Part shown: positions 7,565 to 14,143 of the stretch, piece by piece
Numbering within the stretch: the first letter of the stretch is position 1
Layout of the letters: every line of letters begins with the position of its first letter
IMG/VR virus record: IMGVR_UViG_3300045999_002839
Span: 1-20,429 of that record
Origin: a virus
Direction: 5' to 3' (one strand)
DNA length: 20,429 nt
Made by a program: the position numbers and the translations under genes
Notes under the pieces: model-generated
Told to the model about the DNA's origin: nothing
Seen by the model: only the letters and a program-made list of their open reading frames with translations
The model's database searches: none

Positions 7565-9469
7565 GTGGCAACGAATAACAAGGCTATCGTTGGTGACCTT
7601 CCGATTATTCTCAGCCAGTCGATTCCGACTGCGCTTGTAAAGTATAAGAGAGAAGACTTTGCTGCTAGCTACGCTATCGGTAATACACCATGGCTATCTG
7701 CAGCATCTGACCAGAACCGTATTAGTCGTATCACGACTACATACCAGAAGGAACGTATCGACCAGGGCTCATCCGCTGGTGAAAACTCTTTGTCTAACTG
7801 GTGGCTACGGTCTGCTACATCATGGCACTTCGGTGCGGGTACACGTTACTACGATGCAGATGCATCAGACTTGTTTAGATTCTACGAGTCAAGCAACATA
7901 GATGTCTGGACACCAGGTGAGCTTACACTTCTTAAGAAGACAACTAATCTTAGCACCGCGTCGGTAAGCAGCCCAGCTACAGTAACAGGTGGAACGTTCT
8001 ACATATCTGGAAGCAACGTATTCTTTTTTAACGAGTCAACATCAACCAGTACATCAACTAGTTTACCTGGTGGTGCTATAGCACAGAAGCTTACATCCGA
8101 CGGTGCTGTTGGAATTGTTGGAGCAAGTGACGGTATCTATATCGTTACAACAGCTATGGCTGTTAGTAAGATTTGGAACAAGCCAAGCTCGAATACAACA
8201 TGGACTGTCCAAGCAATCGGGTATGTCAAAGATAGAATTGTAGTTGGTGTTCAATTAGATTCTGGCGAAGCTAACACATACGAACTTAGCAGAAACCCAT
8301 CGTCGCCACCAAAGACAGTAAGCACAACAGAACTTAGATATTCATTTCCTAACTCAACATTAACTTATGTATCAATTGCGGAGTTAAACTCTTCAATCAT
8401 TGTTGGCTATACAGTAGGTATCTATTCAAGAATTCACAGCCATGCCATTGATGAGGCATCACCATTGGCAGCAATCAAAGACCCAATCGTTGTAGCTGAA
8501 CTACCACGTGGTGAAACGCTCAACCAATTTAGAACCTACCTCAATGAGTATGTCGTACTAGCAACCAGCTCTGGTCTTCGTATTGGTACTCAGTCAACCG
8601 ATGGATTAGGTTTTACATATGGACCACTTACTATCCATACAGAAGTAAAAGATGTAGCGTTCAATGATTCATATGTATATGCCACACGTACGTATAACAA
8701 CACCGCTGGTTTATGGCGTATTGATTTAGGTACACCAATTGGTAGTGGTTATGCATACGCATCCGACTTGTCTATATCTGCTGGTTCTGCAACTGGCGTT
8801 GCTTTTATTGGAACATCAGGTCGCAAGTTTATTACCGCTACATCTGGTGTATGGATTGAATCAGCAACAGAGTTGGAACCATTTGGATTTTTAAAGTCTG
8901 GTTGGATTCGCTGGGGTACTGCAGAAAAGAAGCAGCCAGTGTCTATTGCTATCCGCGCTACAGGTGAAGGCGGAACAGTTAACTTTACGGTTGAAGACCA
9001 AGAGGGTCGTTCATCTGGTATCGGCTCTGTCCCATTAACTGGGTCCAACGATGTGCAGTTATCTGCTGCGTTATCACCAGCAGACCACTTTGAAATTACA
9101 GTCAATCTTTCTCGTAGTACAAGCAGTGCAACAGTTGGACCAGTGCTAGAAGAATGGCAGTGTCGTGCATTGCCTGCTCCTCTACGTTCTAGAACAATCA
9201 CTGTTCCATTGCTGTGCTTTGAAGAAGAGAGAGATACCAATGGTGTGACTCGTGTGTCCAACCCTTGGGAAAGAATTAAATATCTAGAACGTATCGAGCA
9301 GAATGGTGGAGCAGTCTTGTATCAAGACTTCTCATCAGAGGAAGAACGTATCTGTACTATCCGAGCTATCCAGTTCGAGCAGACTTCTCCTCCATCATTT
9401 GCTAGTGGGTTCGGTGGAATTGTTACGGTTCAATTGCAGACAATTGATACGGAGCAAGCTATCCAATAA
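7565..9469 (+). CDS. Large virion protein, possible beta-propeller/tail protein
   Basis: A 634-residue protein starting with GTG after AGGGGT. It has no membrane segment and no family I recognise. Most of it (residues about 110-430) is a series of short strands with repeated patterns such as GIYIVTTAMAVSKIW, DRIVVGVQLD and VLATSSGLRIGT, which suggests a beta-propeller. The last 200 residues look like a separate beta-sandwich plus an end domain (SGWIRWGTAEKKQPVSIAIR; ITVPLLCFEEERDTNG). It is downstream of the lysis genes and upstream of the terminator, so it is most simply another late, virion-associated protein, perhaps of the tail tip. Function is not assigned with confidence. Confidence 0.55.
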   Translation: MATNNKAIVGDLPIILSQSIPTALVKYKREDFAASYAIGNTPWLSAASDQNRISRITTTYQKERIDQGSSAGENSLSNWWLRSATSWHFGAGTRYYDADASDLFRFYESSNIDVWTPGELTLLKKTTNLSTASVSSPATVTGGTFYISGSNVFFFNESTSTSTSTSLPGGAIAQKLTSDGAVGIVGASDGIYIVTTAMAVSKIWNKPSSNTTWTVQAIGYVKDRIVVGVQLDSGEANTYELSRNPSSPPKTVSTTELRYSFPNSTLTYVSIAELNSSIIVGYTVGIYSRIHSHAIDEASPLAAIKDPIVVAELPRGETLNQFRTYLNEYVVLATSSGLRIGTQSTDGLGFTYGPLTIHTEVKDVAFNDSYVYATRTYNNTAGLWRIDLGTPIGSGYAYASDLSISAGSATGVAFIGTSGRKFITATSGVWIESATELEPFGFLKSGWIRWGTAEKKQPVSIAIRATGEGGTVNFTVEDQEGRSSGIGSVPLTGSNDVQLSAALSPADHFEITVNLSRSTSSATVGPVLEEWQCRALPAPLRSRTITVPLLCFEEERDTNGVTRVSNPWERIKYLERIEQNGGAVLYQDFSSEEERICTIRAIQFEQTSPPSFASGFGGIVTVQLQTIDTEQAIQ

Positions 9470-9687
9470 TGGAAGAGAACAAGTTAATACCTCTGGTATT
9501 ACCAGGGGAAAGAAGTGAGCTAGTCGATAAGGTTCGATTGGCTCTTAATGTTGCTGGCGATGATGTGTTAGATGCTCCCCTTGCCGAGTTGCTAAGAGGG
9601 TTGCAGCATCAGCTTTCCATCCCAGCAGTCGGGTGCATCAATATAGCCACGCTGGATGCGCTCGCAGTTGCTCCACCAGAATGGTAG
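9469..9687 (+). CDS. Small peptidoglycan-binding-like protein
   Basis: A 72-residue protein whose ATG overlaps the previous stop (TAATG). Residues 18-68 follow the spacing of the PG-binding-1 fold: a first helix (VDKVRLALNV), an acidic turn (GDDVLDAP), a second helix (LAELLRGLQHQL) and a final CINIATLDALAV, recalling 'G.ID..TL.AL'. It ends just before the strong terminator and is the last gene of the late module. It could supply cell-wall targeting to the endolysin, which lacks such a domain, or decorate the virion. The match is by pattern only. Confidence 0.5.
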   Translation: MEENKLIPLVLPGERSELVDKVRLALNVAGDDVLDAPLAELLRGLQHQLSIPAVGCINIATLDALAVAPPEW

Positions 9688-9693
9688 GGCTAA

Positions 9694-9729
9694 AAGGAGA
9701 GGGGGACTTAATTGTCCCCCTCTTTTTTT
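9694..9729 (+). terminator. Intrinsic terminator of the virion/lysis module
   Basis: A perfect 10-bp stem (AGAGGGGGAC at 9698-9707, GTCCCCCTCT at 9714-9723) with loop TTAATT is followed by T7. The A-run at 9692-9695 opposite the T-run would let it work on the other strand as well. It begins a few bases after the last late gene. Confidence 0.9.
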
Positions 9730-9747
9730 ATTTCCCTAAATCACCAC

Positions 9748-9770
9748 GGCTTGCCATCAGGCAAGCCTTT
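9748..9770 (+). terminator. Second hairpin, possible backup terminator
   Basis: A perfect 8-bp stem (GGCTTGCC, loop ATCA, GGCAAGCC) is followed by only TTT and then C-rich sequence. It lies about 20 bases after the strong terminator. It may reinforce termination between modules or be a binding site; the short T-run lowers confidence. Confidence 0.5.
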
Positions 9771-9850
9771 CCCGCCCTCCACCCCTCAACCTTATCAGAT
9801 ACTTGGTAAAAATAAACGGCGTGTCTTATGACACAGATTGGTAATACAAC

Positions 9851-9859
9851 TGATATGAT
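9851..9859 (+). promoter_or_regulatory. Extended -10 promoter for the replication module
   Basis: The sequence TGATATGAT fits an extended -10 element (TGnTATAAT). Transcription would start about 7 bases after it, at 9866-9867, which coincides with the ATG of the first gene. A second weaker candidate lies upstream (TTGGTA at 9803-9808, 18-bp spacer, TATGAC at 9827-9832). The rest of the 9771-9850 gap is A/T- and C-rich, with no gene seen. Confidence 0.5.
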
Positions 9860-9866
9860 ATACGGT

Positions 9867-10061
9867 ATGAATCAACTTCCTCCGCATCGGTCTTACAGTC
9901 AGCTAACAACCTGGCAATCCTGTCCTCAGAAATACTACTTGAGTAAGGTAGCCATGGTACCAGAGAAGCCTGCAGTGTATCTTGCTGCTGGCTCTGCCGT
10001 CCACTCTATGTTGGAATGGTTGAATCATGAGCTCTACAAGCAGCAACAGAAACTTGATTGA
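9867..10061 (+). CDS. Cas4/RecB-type exonuclease, N-terminal part
   Basis: A 64-residue protein from the ATG at 9867; ATGs at 9828 and 9855 are possible but overlap the promoter. The text RSYSQLTTWQSCPQKYYL followed by LAAGSAVHSMLE is the N-terminus of Cas4/RecB-family PD-(D/E)XK nucleases. Cys19 is the first ligand of the 4Fe-4S cluster and His46 the conserved active-site histidine. The protein then ends, while the rest of the nuclease is encoded at 10259. The two parts are in different frames and are separated by an unrelated gene, so they must act as two subunits if the enzyme is active. There is no ribosome site, consistent with a leaderless mRNA. Confidence 0.75.
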   Translation: MNQLPPHRSYSQLTTWQSCPQKYYLSKVAMVPEKPAVYLAAGSAVHSMLEWLNHELYKQQQKLD

Positions 10062-10272
10062 CCAACGAGGTATCCCTAGTAACGAATGCGTGAACTGCGG
10101 TTCCAACATTCAAGTTATCAGGGCTATCTTCCAAGACTACGACTTGGTCATGTGGTTCACAGATTCTTTCTGTGCTGATTGCGGTTCTCCTATGACAACC
10201 CCCACACCAGTCGACCACCCAGACTACGTGAAGCCTGACCGACCAGAGGAAGAAGACGATGAGTTTAACTGA
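10027..10272 (+). CDS. Zinc-ribbon protein inserted in the exonuclease locus
   Basis: An 81-residue acidic protein with two CxxC pairs (Cys21/Cys24 and Cys49/Cys52) around YDLVMWFTDSFCADCGSP, typical of a small zinc ribbon. The tail is Pro/Asp/Glu-rich (TPTPVDHPDY, EEEDDEFN). It overlaps the end of the N-terminal exonuclease part by 35 bases and the start of the C-terminal part by 14 bases, in a third reading frame. It may be an adaptor that holds the two nuclease parts together or simply an inserted accessory gene; the sequence cannot decide. No precise family is recognised. Confidence 0.7.
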   Translation: MSSTSSNRNLIDQRGIPSNECVNCGSNIQVIRAIFQDYDLVMWFTDSFCADCGSPMTTPTPVDHPDYVKPDRPEEEDDEFN

Positions 10273-10927
10273 GAAGTGGCTTGAGATATTCAATGCCGAA
10301 GTAAGAGATGTAGAAGAGAAGTCAGGGTTACCTACCACAGAGTGGAAGGTAGCAGGTCGCAAGACCGCTGCTCGTCCCGATGGGGAAGACCTAGCTTTCT
10401 GGCAAAGCGATGGGCTCAAGCAGGTAGAAGCCTACCAAAAATGGGTGTTGCAATCTGGCTGGCAGATTGCTACTATGCCTGATGGTCGTCCTGGAATCGA
10501 GTGGTCCGCAGATGTGCATTTCGGAGGCACACCTGTGAGATTTATTATCGACGCGGTATATCAAGTAGGGGAAGACTTGGTTATCGTTGACTACAAAACT
10601 GGTTCCAGGACGCCATTCGGTGTAATCCAAAATGGATTGTATGCCAGTGGTATTGAAAAGATTTTTGGTATCCGTCCCAAGTGGGGCGCATTCTTTATGA
10701 CACGCCAAGGTGAGCTTGGTGATTTGATTGACTTAACCCACCTGAGTATTGAATACTATGAACATGCATTCGCATCTATGAACCACTCAGTATTGCAAGG
10801 TTGGTTCCCAACATTCGTTGGTGAAAACTGCAAGATGTGTTCGTTTATGGATAAGTGTCCAGCATGGGGCAGCAAAGATTTCCCGCTACAAATTCCAACA
10901 ACAGGGAAAGAAAAGGAGAGAAAGTAG
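10259..10927 (+). CDS. Cas4/RecB-type exonuclease, C-terminal catalytic part
   Basis: A 222-residue protein with the PD-(D/E)XK core: Asp98 (FIIDAVY), Asp111-Tyr-Lys113 (VDYKTGSRTP) and Gln124...Tyr128 (QNGLYA). Near the end, CKMCSFMDKC (Cys191, Cys194, Cys200) is the C-x2-C-x5-C triplet that, with one N-terminal cysteine, binds the 4Fe-4S cluster in Cas4 and AddB. That N-terminal cysteine and the catalytic His are missing here and are found in the separate 64-residue protein at 9867. In many actinophages the equivalent nuclease is one polypeptide of about 300 residues. The role is probably end resection in recombination-dependent replication. Confidence 0.85.
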   Translation: MSLTEKWLEIFNAEVRDVEEKSGLPTTEWKVAGRKTAARPDGEDLAFWQSDGLKQVEAYQKWVLQSGWQIATMPDGRPGIEWSADVHFGGTPVRFIIDAVYQVGEDLVIVDYKTGSRTPFGVIQNGLYASGIEKIFGIRPKWGAFFMTRQGELGDLIDLTHLSIEYYEHAFASMNHSVLQGWFPTFVGENCKMCSFMDKCPAWGSKDFPLQIPTTGKEKERK

Positions 10928-11389
10928 ATGACTGAATCTATGTTCTCGTTTACAGGAAAGCTAAACGGAAATGATTTGTTTACCGTCCGAGGTAACAGCA
11001 TTTCTGAATTCAAAGCAAACCTAACCGCAGCAGTCGAGGCAATCACTGATGCACAAGGTCTGCAAGCTATGTTGCTTAACCGCACAAATGGAGGAGCGTA
11101 TGCTCCTAACATGGAACAAGCTATCGCTGGTCTACAGGCAGCGGGTCTTAACCCACAGCCTGTGACAACAACACCTCAAGCAATCGAGGTAGTTAAAGAT
11201 AAGTATGGTAACGAGTGGACATATGGACATCCAGATGCACCAGACCTACCAGACGGACGTGGCAAGTACGCCAAGAAGAAGGGCGTATCAAAAGCAGGCA
11301 AGGCATACGTTGGTTGGTTCGACCCAGCTAAGGGACCAAAGCCTTTCTCACCAGGTGCTGTAGAAGCAGAAACAATCTGGACTAAGTAA
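10928..11389 (+). CDS. Unknown protein between exonuclease and ATPase
   Basis: A 153-residue protein directly after the exonuclease stop (TAGATG), with an AAAGGAG site. Residues 1-65 look like a small alpha/beta domain (MFSFTGKLNGNDLFTVRG, then a helix FKANLTAAVEAI). A Pro/Thr linker follows, and residues 98-153 form a basic module (DGRGKYAKKKGVSKAGKAYVG, WFDP) that resembles phage zinc-ribbon/DNA-binding tails but lacks cysteines. Its position between an exonuclease and a RepA-like ATPase suggests a single-strand DNA binding or recombination accessory role. This is inference only. Confidence 0.5.
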   Translation: MTESMFSFTGKLNGNDLFTVRGNSISEFKANLTAAVEAITDAQGLQAMLLNRTNGGAYAPNMEQAIAGLQAAGLNPQPVTTTPQAIEVVKDKYGNEWTYGHPDAPDLPDGRGKYAKKKGVSKAGKAYVGWFDPAKGPKPFSPGAVEAETIWTK

Positions 11390-12222
11390 TGCGTAGCCTA
11401 TTGCAAGTAGTGGGTGTCGAGTCACCAGCTGGTCATCAACTACCAGAAATCCTACCTCAACTCACCGCCAGTCAGGTGGTCTTCCGTCAAGCGCAGTTGC
11501 ATTTGATTGCAGGTCAACCAGGCGGAGGTAAGACACTACTTGCATTATGGTACGCAGTTGCATCAAAGGTTCCATCTCTGTACATATCAGCAGACTCTGA
11601 CTCACGTACGATTGCAACTCGTGCAGGTGCAATCATCATGAATAAAGATGTCGCTGATGTAGAAAGATTAATGGATACTGAAGCAAGTGTTCTCCTTGAG
11701 GACGCACTAGCAGAAGGTGCCAGCCATGTACGATTCGCCTTCGACCCAGCACCTTCTCTTCAAGATATTGAAGAGGAGATAGAAGCGTGGATTGAATTAC
11801 ATGGCTCGGCTCCTGCTGCTGTATATGTAGACAACTTAATGAACGTAGCATCCGCTAGTGATAACGAATGGACTGCACTACGTGATGCCATGTCAGCGTT
11901 TCACTACATGGCACGTGAATATGAATCGGCATTCATCGTCCTACACCACGTATCCGAGAATGAAAAGATGTCTAAGCCGAACTACCCAGCACCACGTAAA
12001 GCGTTGATGGGTAAGGTGGCAGCGCTACCAGAGTTGGTCCTTTCGGTGGCTCTGGATAGCTCTTCCAATAGTTATCGTGTTGCTGTAGTTAAGAACCGAC
12101 ATGGCAAGGCAGACCCGACAGCAGAGAGTTATGTATCTCTAGCAGCGGAAGCAAGCAAGATGGTTCTCTATAATTCGCCAGCAGAATTGTTCCGCGCTAG
12201 GACAATGAGCCAATGGCAGTAG
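11389..12222 (+). CDS. RepA/RecA-like P-loop ATPase (AAA_25 type)
   Basis: A 277-residue protein. Walker A is GQPGGGKT (residues 42-49), Walker B is AAVYVDN (Asp148), and FIVLHHVSE (His186/187) matches the sensor region of RepA-like AAA_25 ATPases. The tail carries VVKNRHGKADP, a common end motif of this group. Such proteins are hexameric helicases or loaders in plasmids and phages. No DnaB-type helicase is seen in the window, so this is the best candidate replicative motor working with the split primase. The start overlaps the previous stop (TAATG). Confidence 0.8.
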   Translation: MRSLLQVVGVESPAGHQLPEILPQLTASQVVFRQAQLHLIAGQPGGGKTLLALWYAVASKVPSLYISADSDSRTIATRAGAIIMNKDVADVERLMDTEASVLLEDALAEGASHVRFAFDPAPSLQDIEEEIEAWIELHGSAPAAVYVDNLMNVASASDNEWTALRDAMSAFHYMAREYESAFIVLHHVSENEKMSKPNYPAPRKALMGKVAALPELVLSVALDSSSNSYRVAVVKNRHGKADPTAESYVSLAAEASKMVLYNSPAELFRARTMSQWQ

Positions 12223-12605
12223 AGAATCTATCATCATTTGATTTAGATTTTAGATACGGTCAAGAAGGTGAGTCACTGGTTCAGCAACTGCTGACCGAAG
12301 GTGGCACAGTAGAAGTTAAACGTGACCGTAAGTGGCATGCAACTAACAACCTATACATAGAAGTTGAATGCTGGTACCAACGTTCTGGTTCGTGGGAACC
12401 ATCAGGTCTGTCTGTAACGAAGGCTAGTTACTGGGCTTTCGTTCTAGAGCAAGGCGTATTGATGGTACCAACTGGTCACGTACGTCACGCCATACAGAAA
12501 TATGGACGTGAGATTACTTGTGAGATACCACCGAACAGAAGCAAAGGCTATCTGATTACGGTAGAGAATTTATTAGATGTGATGAAGGAATTAAAGAATG
12601 ATTAA
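12213..12605 (+). CDS. Small PD-(D/E)XK nuclease-like protein
   Basis: A 130-residue protein overlapping the ATPase gene by 10 bases. The order FDLDFRYGQEGE (residues 9-20), VEVKRD (33-38), NNLYIEVE (46-52) and SGLSVTKASYWAFVL fits the restriction-endonuclease-like fold, with Glu34-Val-Lys36 as the E-x-K motif and Glu50 nearby. Small proteins of this type are often found in phage replication modules, where their exact substrate is unknown. It is a likely DNA nuclease, possibly for recombination or host-DNA degradation. The family call is by motif order. Confidence 0.65.
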   Translation: MAVENLSSFDLDFRYGQEGESLVQQLLTEGGTVEVKRDRKWHATNNLYIEVECWYQRSGSWEPSGLSVTKASYWAFVLEQGVLMVPTGHVRHAIQKYGREITCEIPPNRSKGYLITVENLLDVMKELKND

Positions 12606-12759
12606 GCCAGCTGTATATCTACGTGGTGCTTGGGTTAAGTGGCACGTACTTGCATACCTTGGGATGCAGAAAAGAAAAAGGTGGCGTCACCTTGCGGTGA
12701 CCGATGAGGTTGCACTAGGGTACTGGGAAAATCTTTATAGAATTAAACGTCGACCTTAA
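12598..12759 (+). CDS. Small basic protein, 53 residues
   Basis: A short gene starting at the ATG that overlaps the end of the nuclease-like gene by 8 bases, with AAGGAA about 6 bases upstream. The protein is rich in Arg, Lys, Trp and Tyr (VKWHVLAYLGMQKRKRWRH, GYWENLYRIKRRP) and ends in TAA just before the AAGGAG site of the WhiB gene. It fills an otherwise empty gap in a tightly packed operon, which supports it as real. The basic and aromatic composition suggests nucleic-acid binding. No family recognised. Confidence 0.6.
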   Translation: MIKPAVYLRGAWVKWHVLAYLGMQKRKRWRHLAVTDEVALGYWENLYRIKRRP

Positions 12760-12768
12760 GGAGTAGCA

Positions 12769-13038
12769 GTGGAATTTCCAGACTTGTCACGAGCACTATG
12801 TAGAGAAGTCGGTACGGAATTTTTTTACCCAGAAGAGGGTAACGAAACTGACACTTCAATATATAGTTTTGCTAGAAAGATATGTTCTGGTTGTGAAGTA
12901 AGACAAGCTTGTCTTGATTGGGGAGTACGCCACGAAGGTCATGGTGTATGGGGTGGTATGACACCACGTGAAAGAATGGCAATACGCAAGAAGCTAAACA
13001 TAACATTGGAATCAATTATCCCAGGGGAGTACTCATGA
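12769..13038 (+). CDS. whiB: WhiB-family iron-sulfur transcription regulator
   Basis: An 89-residue protein starting with GTG after AAGGAG. It has the four WhiB cysteines, Cys11 and then Cys39-x2-Cys42-x5-Cys48, which bind a 4Fe-4S cluster, followed by the GVWGG turn (59-63) and a basic helix (RERMAIRKKLN) that contacts DNA. WhiB proteins are confined to Actinobacteria and their phages; they bind the housekeeping sigma factor, and phage copies (for example in mycobacteriophage TM4) can interfere with host WhiB functions. This is the strongest host marker in the window. It overlaps the next gene by ATGA. Confidence 0.95.
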   Translation: MEFPDLSRALCREVGTEFFYPEEGNETDTSIYSFARKICSGCEVRQACLDWGVRHEGHGVWGGMTPRERMAIRKKLNITLESIIPGEYS

Positions 13039-13388
13039 CCACACCACAGAAACGCAAAGGCTCACAGTACGAACGAGATGTAGTTAAGTGGTTACGTCAG
13101 ATGGGATACCCATGTGCCGAACGTGCATACGGTGCGGGTAGACATGATGATGTTGGTGACATTGATGGAATCAATGGTGTTGTTATAGAATGTAAGAATG
13201 AGAAAGCAATAAGAATTCCTCAGTACCTTCGGGAGCTAGAGGATGAGATGACACATGCTGATGCAGAGACAGGCGTTGTGTTAATCAAGAAGCGTGGCAC
13301 TTCTAATATCTCAGAGTCGTATGCAGTAATGCCTGCGGAACTCTGGGTCAATCTGCTAAAACAGGCAGGTTACAATGGACATCAGTGA
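13035..13388 (+). CDS. Holliday-junction-resolvase-like PD-(D/E)XK nuclease
   Basis: A 117-residue protein. KGSQYERDVVKWL (Glu13), GAGRHDDVGDIDG (Asp42) and VVIECKNEK (Glu52-Cys-Lys54) reproduce the Hjc-type resolvase active site in order and spacing, and the length is typical for that family. Hjc-type enzymes cut four-way DNA junctions symmetrically. It could resolve recombination intermediates before packaging. An unrelated endonuclease VII homologue lies 2.2 kb downstream. Translation is coupled to WhiB by an ATGA overlap. Confidence 0.75.
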   Translation: MTTPQKRKGSQYERDVVKWLRQMGYPCAERAYGAGRHDDVGDIDGINGVVIECKNEKAIRIPQYLRELEDEMTHADAETGVVLIKKRGTSNISESYAVMPAELWVNLLKQAGYNGHQ

Positions 13389-13426
13389 GACAGTGACAGT
13401 GACTCATAAAATGAAAAGAGGTAACT

Positions 13427-13807
13427 ATGCGGTTCGCAATAGTGATTCTCCTATTCTCAGGTGTGCAATTAGCATCACCGAGTATGGCGCTATCGCCAGT
13501 GATGACATACGAGAAACGCTTATTGGTAACAACCGACAAGCGGGAACGTGTGAAACTGACGTTAGGACAAATCACAACCGACAAGAAAGAGGTTCAGTGT
13601 GCGCTAGACATAGCGTACAAAGAGAGCCGATACAACGTGGACTCACTCAACAAATCGAGTGGAGCACGTGGAGTATGGCAATTACTCTGGGGAAAACCAG
13701 GGTGGTCATTACTGAAACAAACACAAGAAGCACACAAGTATGTGCTCCATCGTTACGACACTTGGTGCGGAGCGTACAGGTTCCATCAGGAAAGGAATTG
13801 GTATTAG
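13427..13807 (+). CDS. Secreted lysozyme/transglycosylase-like protein
   Basis: A 126-residue protein with a signal peptide: basic MR, a hydrophobic core (FAIVILLFSGVQLA) and a probable cleavage after SMA (residue 21). The mature part has CALDIAYKESRYNVDSLNK, where Glu66 in 'ESRYN' matches the catalytic Glu of soluble lytic transglycosylase-like domains, then SSGARGVWQLLWG, the usual G..G.WQ segment. Cys58 and Cys114 could form a disulfide outside the cell. The protein is shorter than full enzymes. It is encoded among replication genes, away from the lysis cassette, suggesting early expression. An overlapping 149-residue frame (13375-13824) is rejected as a shadow. Confidence 0.65.
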   Translation: MRFAIVILLFSGVQLASPSMALSPVMTYEKRLLVTTDKRERVKLTLGQITTDKKEVQCALDIAYKESRYNVDSLNKSSGARGVWQLLWGKPGWSLLKQTQEAHKYVLHRYDTWCGAYRFHQERNWY

Positions 13808-13810
13808 AAA

Positions 13811-14143
13811 ATGAATCAGCCTGAGTTCCTTGAAGCAGTCTTTAATCATTACGGATTGACCCTGCCACTTGGCGGAGAGAAATCAATCCTGTGTCCTGTA
13901 CATGATGACTCTCGTAAGTCTGCTTCGGTGAACTCAGACAAGGGCGTCTGGGTATGTTATGCATGCAACGGAAGTGGTTCTGGTATACAGATAATCATGG
14001 CTCGTGAAAAGCTAACATACCCAGAAGCTCGTAAATGGGCAGAGAAAAACATTGGCAAGGAATCACAGCAGTCTGCTCCCACTCGTGGACGTAAGAAGAA
14101 CAGTGGGCGGTGGACACCACCAAGATTGAGAGCATCGCTGTGA
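13811..14143 (+). CDS. Primase zinc-finger (CHC2) protein, N-terminal half of a split primase
   Basis: A 110-residue protein with the CHC2 zinc-binding pattern: Cys28-x2-His31 (ILCPVHDDSRKS) and Cys49-x2-Cys52 (WVCYACNGSGSG), followed by GIQIIMAREKLTYPEARKWAE, as in DnaG-type primases. The tail is basic (RGRKKNSGRW). The Toprim catalytic half is encoded separately at 14667. DnaG-type primases usually join the two domains in one chain. It ends in a GTGA overlap with the proteasome-like gene. It probably recognises primer start sites and works with the Toprim protein. Confidence 0.85.
   Translation: MNQPEFLEAVFNHYGLTLPLGGEKSILCPVHDDSRKSASVNSDKGVWVCYACNGSGSGIQIIMAREKLTYPEARKWAEKNIGKESQQSAPTRGRKKNSGRWTPPRLRASL

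Noticed and set aside
8749-9261. A 170-residue minus-strand open frame.
   Set aside because: It lies wholly inside the 634-residue plus-strand virion gene, has no ribosome site and no recognisable domain.
10006-10419. A 137-residue minus-strand open frame across the exonuclease split.
   Set aside because: It is opposite three plus-strand genes with clear motifs and has no family signature; it does not explain the split.
13375-13824. A 149-residue plus-strand frame overlapping the secreted lysozyme-like gene.
   Set aside because: Its sequence is low in protein-like patterns, while the frame at 13427-13807 has a signal peptide and a lysozyme-like motif and fits the spacing to both neighbours.
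14110-14139. An upstream in-frame GTG giving the peptidase a 10-residue leader.
   Set aside because: The leader would end in Val before Thr1 rather than the usual Gly, and the GTG at 14140 matches the GTGA coupling used at the other end of the same gene.
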